NCBI GenBank assembly: GCA_915070155.1
Contig: CAJZFK010000011.1
Location: 1-13,026 of the forward strand
Reading direction: 5' to 3'
DNA length: 13,026 bases
Origin: an uncultured Candidatus Saccharibacteria bacterium
GTDB lineage: Bacteria; Patescibacteriota; Saccharimonadia; Saccharimonadales; Saccharimonadaceae
Below the pieces are notes generated by a model. The model saw only the letters and a list, made by a program, of their open reading frames with translations, did no database searches and was not told the origin of the DNA. Positions 7,001 to 13,026 of the stretch are shown here, in pieces. The first letter of the stretch is position 1; every line of letters starts with the position of its first letter. The position numbers and the translations under genes were made by a program.

Positions 7001-7408
7001 GGTCAGCGCTTTGGTGAAATGGAGGTTTGGGCATTGGAAGCTTACGGTGCTGCTGCAACCTTGCAGGAAATGTTGACAATTAAGTCCGACGACGTTTACG
7101 GTCGTGCAAAGGCTTACGAGTCAATCATTAAGGATGAGCCGATTGTTGGTCCAAAACTTCCAGAGTCCTTCAACGTGTTGGTTAAGGAGCTTCAAGGTTT
7201 GGGTCTTCGAGTTGATTTGGTTGACGACGAGGCTGCAGTTGACGCTGAACACGTTATTGCTTCAAGTGGTCCAGAAGACAAAACCGTTGCCGCTGACAAT
7301 GAGGAAGAAGAAACATACTTGGACGAATCAGATGACATCGGTGAAATTGACGATGGTATGAGCGTGCAAGATATTGATGAAGTAGAAGAAATAAAGGAGG
7401 ACGCGTAA
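4067..7408 (+). CDS. rpoB: DNA-directed RNA polymerase subunit beta
   Basis: Beta forms half of the active-site cleft of RNA polymerase. The protein has 1113 aa, with no large lineage insertions of the E. coli type. In order: the protrusion with SQLIRSAGVFF (from residue 134; E. coli has RSPGVFF), the lobe, the rifampicin region (about 383-408) followed by GPGGLTRERAGFEVRD and ETPEGANIGL, the flap region, the active-site lysines K831 and K839 (E. coli K1065 and K1073) in GDKMAGRFGNKG, NPLGVPSRMN, H956 (E. coli H1237) in DKIHARSTGPY, and the C-terminal clamp part QRFGEMEVWALEAYGAA. The last 35 residues (from 1079) form a very acidic tail. Unusual residues are Thr407 at the position of E. coli L533 and Phe836 instead of the usual His. 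GTG 4067 gives the common MAKK start; GTG 4055 is possible. It lies one base before rpoC; the ribosomal genes usually upstream are absent. Confidence 0.98.
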   Translation: MAKKPTTSSERVYFTSGDNALPLPNLIAHQKDSWRWFVEEGLSEIFSEINPIDDYTGQKLSLKFGKYYFGEPKNTDQFAKENNLTFEAPLHATVELTNKTTGVVEEQEIYLGEYPWMTDRGTFVINGTERVVVSQLIRSAGVFFTAETIAGRNYYGAKIIPGRGAWMEFETASNGAIYVKIDRRRKMPATTLLRALGYPKTSEIKELFADIDTGDVKYIDETLDKDTSRGANEALIEVYRRLRPGDLATVDNARQMIERMFFDFKRFDYSRVGRYKLNQRLGLDVANTAENRTLQMSDLVAILREVIRLNNTQEPADDIDALSNRRIRLVGELITRQFRVGMLRMQRNAMDRMSVADLESVSPSQLINARPIVAAVREFFTSSQLSQLLDEVNPLSELSHKRRLSSTGPGGLTRERAGFEVRDAHPTHYGRICSVETPEGANIGLVLNLAAYARVNEYGFIETPYLRVKDGKVTDELVYLDASQEIGEVIADAGEALNEDGTFRDERVNARSNMQPSQVDASQVTFMDAAHRQILGSTAALVPFIEKTRVDRALTGSNMQRQAVPLLCPESATVGTGIEKAVAENSGHLIQASADGEVVRADADEVHVKYADGVKIYTLKHFVKNNDDRCYNQKVRVERGDKVKKGDILIEGASIAGGEIALGKNLLVAFMPWGGYNMEDAIIMSRRLVEDDRLTSINIKDYTVEVRETKLGPEIVTRDIPNVSEESLRHLDENGIVQIGSEVKAGDVLVGKITPKGEQELSSEERLLRAIFGEKAKDVRDTSQRMNNAGGGKVVGVKIFSRENGHELKAGVLMQIQIFVAQLRKIGVGDKMAGRFGNKGVVAKVLPVEDMPFLEDGTPVDVVLNPLGVPSRMNLGQIFETHLGMAARALGYRVATPSFNGVPSEKISDELEKAGLARDGKSQLFDGRTGEPFEERTTVGVMHMIKLHHMVSDKIHARSTGPYTMVTQQPLGGKAQNGGQRFGEMEVWALEAYGAAATLQEMLTIKSDDVYGRAKAYESIIKDEPIVGPKLPESFNVLVKELQGLGLRVDLVDDEAAVDAEHVIASSGPEDKTVAADNEEEETYLDESDDIGEIDDGMSVQDIDEVEEIKEDA

Positions 7409-7409
7409 G

Positions 7410-10400
7410 ATGGCAAATTCTGCATTTAACGCAACGGGCATCAGCGATTTTGACGCGGTTCGTTTGGCAGTAGCTAGCCCAGAAGACATTCTGAAATGGA
7501 GCTACGGCGAAGTTTTGAAGCCAGAAACAATTAACTATCGCACACAAAAGCCAGAACGCGACGGATTGTTCTGTGAGCGAATCTTTGGTCCAGTTAAGGA
7601 CATCAATCCACACGACTCAAAGCTTAAGGGTGTACGTTCACGCGAAGCTGCCGTCGATAAGAATGGCGAATTGGTCACTAAGTCAATCGTTCGTCGTGAG
7701 CGAATGGGTCACATTCAATTGGCAGTGCCTGTAGCGCACATTTGGTTTATGCGTGGTACTCCAAGCGCAATGAGCCAGCTACTTGGCATGACGGTTCGTA
7801 ATATTGAGAAAATCGTTTACTTTGCGACTTACGTCATCTTAAACGTTGACGAAGCAACTCGTGATCAATATTTGGCAGATTTGGAAGCGGAAACTGATTT
7901 GGCTCGTAAGGCTATCAAAATCCGTTACGAAAAAATGGCTGAAGAAGATGGCGCTGACGTTAAGCAATTAGCTAAAGAGCAGAGCCGTGAAGTTGAGGAA
8001 TTGGAGGAAGCTTACGTTGGCAAGAAAACTCAATTGGAAAGCTTGAATTTTGGTGCTTTGATCTCAGAGAGCGAATATCGCAACTTGCCAGAAGAATATG
8101 ACGAATTGATCGAAGTTGGCATGGGTGCTAGCGCGGTCAAGGAACTTTTGGACAAGATTGAGTTGCCAAAGCTTATTGCTGAATTGACAGAGGAAGCTGA
8201 AACTGCAAAAGGTCAGCGACAGAAGAAGTTGCTAAAGCGCTTGAAGATGTTGGAGAGTATGGAATCTGCTGGTATTAAGCCGTCAAGCCTATGTATGACC
8301 GTTCTGCCAGTTATTCCTCCGGATCTTCGTCCAATGGTGGCGTTGTCTGGTGGCCGATTTGCGACATCTGACTTGAACGATTTGTATCGCCGAATTATCA
8401 ACCGAAACAACCGCTTGAAGAAGTTGATTGAGCTTAACGCGCCAGAAGTTATTCAGCGCAATGAAAAGCGTATGCTTCAGGAAGCTGTTGACGCTTTGAT
8501 TGACAATTCAGCATCACGCGGTCGCGCGGTTAGCTCGACTGGTGGTCGCCGCAGCTTGAAGAGCTTGAGCGATATGCTAAAGGGTAAGCAGGGTCGCTTC
8601 CGCCAGAACCTTCTTGGTAAGCGTGTTGACTATTCTGGCCGCTCGGTTATCGTGGTTGGTCCAAAATTGAAGATTAACCAATGTGGTTTGCCAAAGCAAA
8701 TGGCGCTGGAATTGTTCAAGCCGTTCGTGATTAGCTGGTTAATTAAGAATGAATTTGCGCACAATATTCGCTCGGCTTCACGTCTAATTGAAGCTGGTGA
8801 AGCGGTAGTTTGGGACGCGCTGGATTCAGCAATTGAAGGCAAGTACGTGTTGCTTAACCGCGCACCAAGTTTGCACCGTTTGTCAATTCAAGCCTTCCAG
8901 CCAGTTTTGGTTGAGGGAAAAGCTATTCAATTGCATCCGCTAGTTTGTGCCGGATTTAACGCTGACTTCGACGGTGACCAGATGGCTGTTCACTTGCCGC
9001 TATCAAAAGAGGCTCAGGCTGAAGCTCGTGAATTGATGAGCGCAACTGCCAACTTGTTGAAGCCTGCCGATGGTGCGCCAGTGCTGCACATTTCGCAGGA
9101 TATCGTGCTTGGTAACTATTACTTGACTTACGACAAGCCGCAAGCTCAGACTGATAAGGTTAAGACTTACAGCTCTGTTTACGAAGCAGAAATGGCTTAC
9201 GACAATGGCGTAATTCAATTGCAAACCCCAATTCGTATCTTTGCGAAAGGTAAAATGCGTGAAACAACTTTGGGTCGCGTCTTCTTCAATGAGATTCTGC
9301 CTGAAGATTTCCCGTATGACAATAATGTCCAGACTAAGAAGCAGCTTAAGAAGGTGTTGGCGCAAATATTCAACAAGTACGGCGCCGAGGAAACTGCTAA
9401 GATTGCAGACCGCATGAAGGGTCAAGCTTTCCGCTTTGCTACGGTTGCGGCTGTGTCGACTGGTATGACCGACTATGTCCACTTCGAGGAAATCCCTCAG
9501 TTTGTGGCTGAAGGTGATGCTAAGGCGGCTTTGATTTCTGAGCAATTCGACCAAGGTTTGATTACTGAGGAAGAGCGATATAACTTGACGGTTAGCGCGT
9601 GGCGAAATGTCGACAATAAGATTACAGCATTCCTGAAAGACCAATTGGCGCACATGGACACCAGTATTTCTATGATGGTCAACTCTGGTGCTCGTGGTGA
9701 TATTTCCAACGTGAAGTTAGCGAGCGCGATGATCGGTGTTCAGATGGACGCAACCAACCATGAGATTGAGCTTCCAATCCGCAGCTCTTACACGGGCGGT
9801 TTGTCTAGCCTTGAAGCCTTTATTGCAACTCGTGGTGCGCGTAAGGGTCTTATTGACACGGCTCTTAAGACTGCCGACTCGGGTTACTTGACTCGTCGTT
9901 TGGTTGACGTTGCACAAGACGTCTTTACCGTTGAAGATACTGATGGCGACGATGAAGGTTACGCAATTTACCGATCAGAAACCGAAGAGACGATGATTGA
10001 CTTCTCGAACCGTTTGGCTGGTCGTTATGCTGCTGAAACAATTCCAGGTCACGTCAATAAGAACGAATTGATCACGCGTGAAATCGCAGATTCAATTGAT
10101 GACGACGAAAGTATTGAAAGTGTTAAGATTCAATCTGTATTATCAACAAATAACCTTAACGGTATTCCACAGCGAAGCTACGGTATTGATATGTCGACTG
10201 GTAAATTGGTTGGCAATCATCAGCCAGTCGGTGTTATCGCCGCTCAGTCAGTTGGTGAGCCGGGTACTCAGTTGACGCTTCGTACCTTCCACAACTCTGG
10301 TGTTGCTGGTGGTGACATTACCCAAGGTTTGCCTCGTGTTGAAGAATTGTTTGAAGCGCGCACACCAAAGGGTCAAGCATTCATTACGGAAGTTGCTGGT

Positions 10401-11243
10401 TTGGTTGACGTTTGGGAAGATGGCAAGAAGTACATCGTTCAAATTACGCCAGAATCTGGCAAGGTTGAGCGTTTGCCATTGGAGGGACGAACTGTTGTGG
10501 TTAAGGCTGGCTCAAGCGTCAAGGCTGGCGACGTCTTAGCGACTGGCGAGAGCGACACTCGACCTTTGATTGCACCATTTGATGGTGTGGTTGAATCTGC
10601 TGAAGACACTTTGGTGATCGCGGCAGAGGCTGCTTCGCCAACTCGTTATGAAATCCCAGGCAATATGCAGTTGGTCGTTAAGGCGAATGATGTTGTTGAA
10701 GCTGGTGATCGATTGACGGCTGGATCGTTGAACTTGCACGATTTGATGCGACTTAAGGGTGTTGAGGCAACTCAGCGCTACATCATCAACGAAGTTCTGC
10801 GAATTTACGCCGCTCAGGGTCAGGACGTGGCTGACAAGCACTTGGAGATTATTGTTCGCCAAATGTTTAGTCGCGTGCAAATCGAAGATGCTGGTGATAG
10901 CGAATTCGTGACTGGCGATATCGTTTCTAAGGCCGCTGTGGTCAATGCAAATAAGCAATTGGCTGCTGAAGGTAAGAACTTGATTAGCTACACACAATTG
11001 CTACTTGGTATCACGAAGGTGTCAATCTGGAGTGACTCATGGCTATCAGCCGCATCCTTCCAGGACACTACTCGCGTCTTGATCAATGCTGCTGTATCTG
11101 GTCGAGCCGACCACTTGCACGGTTTGAAGGAAAACGTCATCATCGGCCGCAAGATTCCAGTAGGAACTGGCGCTGTCGAAGAAGATGAAGAATTCGAAAC
11201 ACCGAGCGAAGACGAATTCGTCGAAGAAGAAGTTGCCGCTTAA
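7410..11243 (+). CDS. rpoC: DNA-directed RNA polymerase subunit beta-prime, without zinc-binding cysteines
   Basis: Beta-prime carries the catalytic Mg site. The protein has 1277 aa. In order: N-terminal [12 protein letters not shown], then the usual zinc-binding domain (64-88), here without any of its four Cys; [12 protein letters not shown]; a helical charged insertion (about 147-217) resembling one known in Actinobacteria; [26 protein letters not shown]; the double-psi barrel with NADFDGDQ, whose catalytic aspartates are D519, D521 and D523; the bridge helix region ([22 protein letters not shown]); the second zinc site, also without its four Cys (D845, T913, P920, S923); and the trigger loop TQLTLRTFH with L957 and H961. 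No SI3-type insertion is present. The end is an acidic tail. ATG 7410 follows AAGGAGG (7394-7400) by 9 nt and the rpoB stop by one base. The stop TAA is closely followed by TAG, and a terminator comes 23 nt later. Confidence 0.98.
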   Translation: MANSAFNATGISDFDAVRLAVASPEDILKWSYGEVLKPETINYRTQKPERDGLFCERIFGPVKDINPHDSKLKGVRSREAAVDKNGELVTKSIVRRERMGHIQLAVPVAHIWFMRGTPSAMSQLLGMTVRNIEKIVYFATYVILNVDEATRDQYLADLEAETDLARKAIKIRYEKMAEEDGADVKQLAKEQSREVEELEEAYVGKKTQLESLNFGALISESEYRNLPEEYDELIEVGMGASAVKELLDKIELPKLIAELTEEAETAKGQRQKKLLKRLKMLESMESAGIKPSSLCMTVLPVIPPDLRPMVALSGGRFATSDLNDLYRRIINRNNRLKKLIELNAPEVIQRNEKRMLQEAVDALIDNSASRGRAVSSTGGRRSLKSLSDMLKGKQGRFRQNLLGKRVDYSGRSVIVVGPKLKINQCGLPKQMALELFKPFVISWLIKNEFAHNIRSASRLIEAGEAVVWDALDSAIEGKYVLLNRAPSLHRLSIQAFQPVLVEGKAIQLHPLVCAGFNADFDGDQMAVHLPLSKEAQAEARELMSATANLLKPADGAPVLHISQDIVLGNYYLTYDKPQAQTDKVKTYSSVYEAEMAYDNGVIQLQTPIRIFAKGKMRETTLGRVFFNEILPEDFPYDNNVQTKKQLKKVLAQIFNKYGAEETAKIADRMKGQAFRFATVAAVSTGMTDYVHFEEIPQFVAEGDAKAALISEQFDQGLITEEERYNLTVSAWRNVDNKITAFLKDQLAHMDTSISMMVNSGARGDISNVKLASAMIGVQMDATNHEIELPIRSSYTGGLSSLEAFIATRGARKGLIDTALKTADSGYLTRRLVDVAQDVFTVEDTDGDDEGYAIYRSETEETMIDFSNRLAGRYAAETIPGHVNKNELITREIADSIDDDESIESVKIQSVLSTNNLNGIPQRSYGIDMSTGKLVGNHQPVGVIAAQSVGEPGTQLTLRTFHNSGVAGGDITQGLPRVEELFEARTPKGQAFITEVAGLVDVWEDGKKYIVQITPESGKVERLPLEGRTVVVKAGSSVKAGDVLATGESDTRPLIAPFDGVVESAEDTLVIAAEAASPTRYEIPGNMQLVVKANDVVEAGDRLTAGSLNLHDLMRLKGVEATQRYIINEVLRIYAAQGQDVADKHLEIIVRQMFSRVQIEDAGDSEFVTGDIVSKAAVVNANKQLAAEGKNLISYTQLLLGITKVSIWSDSWLSAASFQDTTRVLINAAVSGRADHLHGLKENVIIGRKIPVGTGAVEEDEEFETPSEDEFVEEEVAA

Positions 11244-11265
11244 TAAGTAGGCTTCGCAACTACAG

Positions 11266-11292
11266 AAACCGCCTCAATTCCGGGGCGGTTTT
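11266..11292 (+). terminator. Intrinsic terminator of rpoBC
   Basis: AAACCGCC (11266-11273), a 10-nt loop, GGCGGTTT (11284-11291), then further T and AT-rich sequence. The stem is a perfect 8 bp with a GC-rich core, 23 nt after the rpoC stop. The U tract is short but is partly supplied by the stem end. Confidence 0.85.
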
Positions 11293-11416
11293 ATATTGAT
11301 TATTTGATGTGTAATAAACAGTCAATTTTTACGAATTAATATTTATAAGATTTATCTGGGCGAAATACGTTTCATTACTGGACAAATTGCCATCAGTATC
11401 TCATAGTTGGCACTAC

Positions 11417-11425
11417 TGCTATAAT
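11417..11425 (+). promoter_or_regulatory. Extended -10 promoter of unknown target
   Basis: TGC followed by a perfect TATAAT (11420-11425), i.e. TGnTATAAT. No -35 is visible at the right distance. The predicted start is about 11432, pointing into the 3' end of the minus-strand synthetase-like gene, so any transcript is antisense to it. The rest of 11293-11416 is AT-rich and I see no gene or RNA in it. Confidence 0.4.
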
Positions 11426-11431
11426 AAGAGG

Positions 11432-11508
11432 TCTATTGGTAAATTAGAGTTTTAATATATCAGATATTAGCGTCGCCTCATCAGATTGAGGCTGAATTCT
11501 TTTTTTTC
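11432..11508 (+). ncRNA. Candidate small antisense RNA
   Basis: A transcript from the extended -10 box would run from about 11432 to the hairpin GCCTCA (11475-11480), 6-nt loop, TGAGGC (11487-11492), and end in the run of eight T at 11500-11507. That gives about 75 nt, overlapping the stop and last ~20 codons of the minus-strand gene. The T run is 7 nt away from the stem, which weakens the terminator. Alternatively the hairpin is only coding sequence. Confidence 0.25.
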
Positions 11509-12622
11509 TTATAGCTTTTAAAACAGTGCGTATGTATTGCGGAGAATATAGTCGCATAAAACTAGAGATAGAGTTTTTGTGTGTCGGTCTTACAATTTTG
11601 CTTAAGCAGTCAACCGCTATACAGTCTTCGTATGCTGCTATTGAAGAAGTCATTTTTAATAGCATTGAAGCATCGGTTTCACTAAGCCTTGACTCATGAT
11701 TCTTCCATGATAAGCTAGACGCTGTGATTAAAGCAGAGTATATGACACTTTCATTATCCGTGCCCACTGGCGAAGAGAGCAGACTATTGTCTGGCTTAAC
11801 AAATATACGAGGATGGAGCAAGGAAATTACTTTACCAGAAGGTTCAAGTGCCTTAAAAACAGCCATACTACCTACCACGCGTTCAATCTGTCTTATTCCC
11901 GAGATTAAAGCCGTTTCTCTTTTGCTGCCTGAGTAAGCTGACGTAAATAGAAGAGAGAAGTCAGGATCAAGAGTAAACTTATCTCCATCTATATTCACTA
12001 CTATGCCTTGTGTTTTAGACGATAGCCGAGACAAGACCTTTTGTCTGGCGGCGGATTCTTCGATGACGGATTGCGCCTTTGCCTGAACTGATGATTGAGG
12101 AAACATGTCGCTTACTGAATCTAATAATGACTCATAAAGCTGTGGCGTAGAGACAATTTGAAGAGAAGTTTCTGGTACTAGTCTAGTGTCGCAGTGTACA
12201 CAAGCGTAAACCCCAAGGCTCCGTCTTATATTTTGTAATTTTTCGATCTGCATTTTATCCAGAGCATCTCTTTCAATTTGAACAATGCCACATTCACACG
12301 TAAAAAGCTTAGACTCTTTAAGATCAAGCAGACCATCCTTGATGAGCTGGTCCGTACTAGACTGTACGAAATCAACGTAGCTCGGATTGATATCTGATTG
12401 TATATGCGTAGAATTTTTAGGTCCATACGCAAGTGCTATCGTTGAAAATAAATTTTGAGCACTGACCGATGTGTCTGAATTTCGCCCGTTCAACCCTAGC
12501 CATGGAGTAAAGTCTGCACCAAGATGGTGCGCCAAAAGACCTCCGGTAATTATTCCTTGGACTTTAGCATTAGAAATCCTATTACGACTTGTAATCGGCA
12601 ATGTTGAAACAACTTTTTCCAT
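11444..12622 (-). CDS. Class I aminoacyl-tRNA synthetase-like protein with degenerate motifs
   Basis: The protein has 392 aa. The N-terminus (VVSTLPITSRNRISNAKVQG, residues 4-23) follows the first strand and helix of class I synthetases such as MetRS, but the HIGH position reads RISN (15-18). Then GADFTPWLGLNGR, a zinc-ribbon-like part with C109, C111, C141 and C144 (CxC and CxxC), DPDFSLLFTSAY (219-230), ISGIRQIERVVGSMAVFKALEPSG (about 240-263), resembling the segment before the KMSKS loop, and LHPRIFVKPDNSLLSS (269-284), where KMSKS would be, here SLLSS. The C-terminus is basic. The resemblance is by eye and moderate. If right, catalysis by the normal mechanism is unlikely. ATG 12622 follows AAGGA (12631-12627) by 4 nt; a start at 12697 would overlap the divergent gene and is rejected. 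The gene is more AT-rich than rpoBC. No specific function can be assigned. Confidence 0.4.
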   Translation of the reverse strand: MEKVVSTLPITSRNRISNAKVQGIITGGLLAHHLGADFTPWLGLNGRNSDTSVSAQNLFSTIALAYGPKNSTHIQSDINPSYVDFVQSSTDQLIKDGLLDLKESKLFTCECGIVQIERDALDKMQIEKLQNIRRSLGVYACVHCDTRLVPETSLQIVSTPQLYESLLDSVSDMFPQSSVQAKAQSVIEESAARQKVLSRLSSKTQGIVVNIDGDKFTLDPDFSLLFTSAYSGSKRETALISGIRQIERVVGSMAVFKALEPSGKVISLLHPRIFVKPDNSLLSSPVGTDNESVIYSALITASSLSWKNHESRLSETDASMLLKMTSSIAAYEDCIAVDCLSKIVRPTHKNSISSFMRLYSPQYIRTVLKAIRKKRIQPQSDEATLISDILKL

Positions 12623-12632
12623 TCGATCCTTG

Positions 12633-12656
12633 CATATAATCAAAATTTCATATAAT
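12633..12656. repeat. Direct repeat CATATAAT (two copies) in the divergent promoter region
   Basis: CATATAAT occurs at 12633-12640 and 12649-12656, 16 bp apart, in the 48 bp between two divergent genes. Each contains a consensus -10 (TATAAT) for the plus strand. The second lies 14 nt before the nucleotidyltransferase ATG, which would give a leader of only about 8 nt with no ribosome binding site. The 16-bp period is not a multiple of the helical turn. Confidence 0.45.
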
Positions 12657-12670
12657 ATATTATTACAATT

Positions 12671-13026
12671 ATGGATAATTATCAAGAGACGATTCAATAT
12701 TTTGCTAATTCAATAGAGAGTACGTTCGGAGATCGTCTAGTCAGTCTAGTGGCATATGGATCGGTAATAAACCGTCGTTCTGAGGCTGGTTCTGACATAG
12801 ACTTTTTTTTGATGCTTCAGGGAAAAGGGCAGCTCGAGAAAGATATTGAGACGCTTCACAAATTAGTTCAAAAAAACTCGAATGTAAATATTGACATGTC
12901 TCTGCAATACATTGATGATCAATCCGAATATCCACGGAATTTTCATGATGGCACAAAAGGTACACTGGCCTTGAGTTATCTATCTTCTGCAAAGCTTCTT
13001 AAAGGCAAGAATATTTTTATAAGTAT
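12671..13026 (+). CDS. Nucleotidyltransferase (NTP_transf_2 type), 3' end outside window
   Basis: The first 118 codons of a minimal nucleotidyltransferase. The active-site pattern is complete: YGS (residues 29-31), then GSDIDFF with the two metal-binding aspartates about ten residues later, and a third aspartate in NVNIDMS (about residue 76). Such domains transfer a nucleotide to an antibiotic, a protein or an RNA, or act as the antitoxin-like half of MNT/HEPN pairs; nothing here decides which. The ATG at 12671 has no Shine-Dalgarno, but a perfect TATAAT lies 14 nt upstream. It is divergent from the synthetase-like gene, 48 bp away. Base composition is AT-rich like its neighbour. The C-terminal half is missing, so the substrate class cannot be told. 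Confidence 0.8.
   Translation, partial: MDNYQETIQYFANSIESTFGDRLVSLVAYGSVINRRSEAGSDIDFFLMLQGKGQLEKDIETLHKLVQKNSNVNIDMSLQYIDDQSEYPRNFHDGTKGTLALSYLSSAKLLKGKNIFIS

Noticed and set aside
7848..8063. Charged helical insertion in beta-prime as a novel domain
   Set aside because: A similar coiled-coil insertion at this place is known in Actinobacteria, so it is not new by itself.
9003..9653. Open frame of 216 codons on the minus strand within rpoC
   Set aside because: Antisense shadow of a strongly biased coding sequence; several similar shorter frames lie in rpoB and rpoC.
11293..11443. Possible tRNA or structured RNA after rpoC
   Set aside because: No tRNA arms or conserved T-loop pattern could be found; only the extended -10 box stands out.
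11475..11492. Hairpin as a second terminator for rpoBC
   Set aside because: A good terminator already lies at 11266-11292, and this hairpin lies about 230 nt after rpoC inside the opposite gene.
12623..12697. Upstream start that would add 25 residues to the synthetase-like protein
   Set aside because: It would cover the divergent gene's start and promoter, and the added residues come from AT-rich non-coding-looking sequence; the ATG at 12622 has its own AAGGA.
12741..12992. Minus-strand frame of 83 codons
   Set aside because: Antisense to the nucleotidyltransferase, which has a complete active-site pattern.

Overview
The window looks like part of a small, reduced bacterial genome, most probably a Patescibacteria/CPR member such as Saccharibacteria (TM7). 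This placement is an inference: it rests on short compact genes, a dTTP-only nucleotide cluster, sequence-divergent RNA polymerase subunits and several apparently leaderless genes. TGA is a normal stop (dcd, the HIT gene, the gene ending at 3884), so the code is standard. That argues against the UGA-Gly lineages (Gracilibacteria, Absconditabacteria) and against mycoplasmas.

Left part (1-3884): a cluster for making dTTP. It holds the 3' part of thyA (+), starting at the catalytic Cys codon; a small unknown gene and folA on the minus strand; and a divergent plus-strand operon dcd - HIT - tmk - acetyltransferase-like gene whose members overlap or nearly touch. Together dCTP deaminase, thymidylate synthase, dihydrofolate reductase (recycling the folate oxidised by ThyA) and dTMP kinase cover most of dCTP to dTDP. 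A strong promoter lies before dcd. Two minus-strand genes have -10 boxes only 6-7 nt before their ATG, as expected for leaderless mRNAs.

Middle (3885-11292): rpoB and rpoC, with their own promoter, a leader of about 125 nt containing a possible 24-codon upstream ORF, and a clear intrinsic terminator. The ribosomal genes that usually flank rpoBC (rplKAJL before, rpsLG after) are absent. The catalytic motifs of both subunits are intact, but beta-prime has lost all eight cysteines of its two structural zinc sites. This is the most striking observation in the window. Beta also has unusual residues in the rifampicin region and in the GRHGNKG motif, and both subunits end in acidic tails.

Right part (11293-13026): more AT-rich, with a different style of codon use. 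A minus-strand protein of 392 aa looks like a class I aminoacyl-tRNA synthetase with degenerate HIGH and KMSKS motifs and a CxC...CxxC zinc-ribbon-like insert. Divergent from it is a minimal nucleotidyltransferase, cut off by the window end. The short region between them holds two CATATAAT repeats. An extended -10 and a downstream hairpin with a U tract suggest a small RNA antisense to the 3' end of the synthetase-like gene. No tRNA, rRNA, CRISPR array or insertion sequence was seen.
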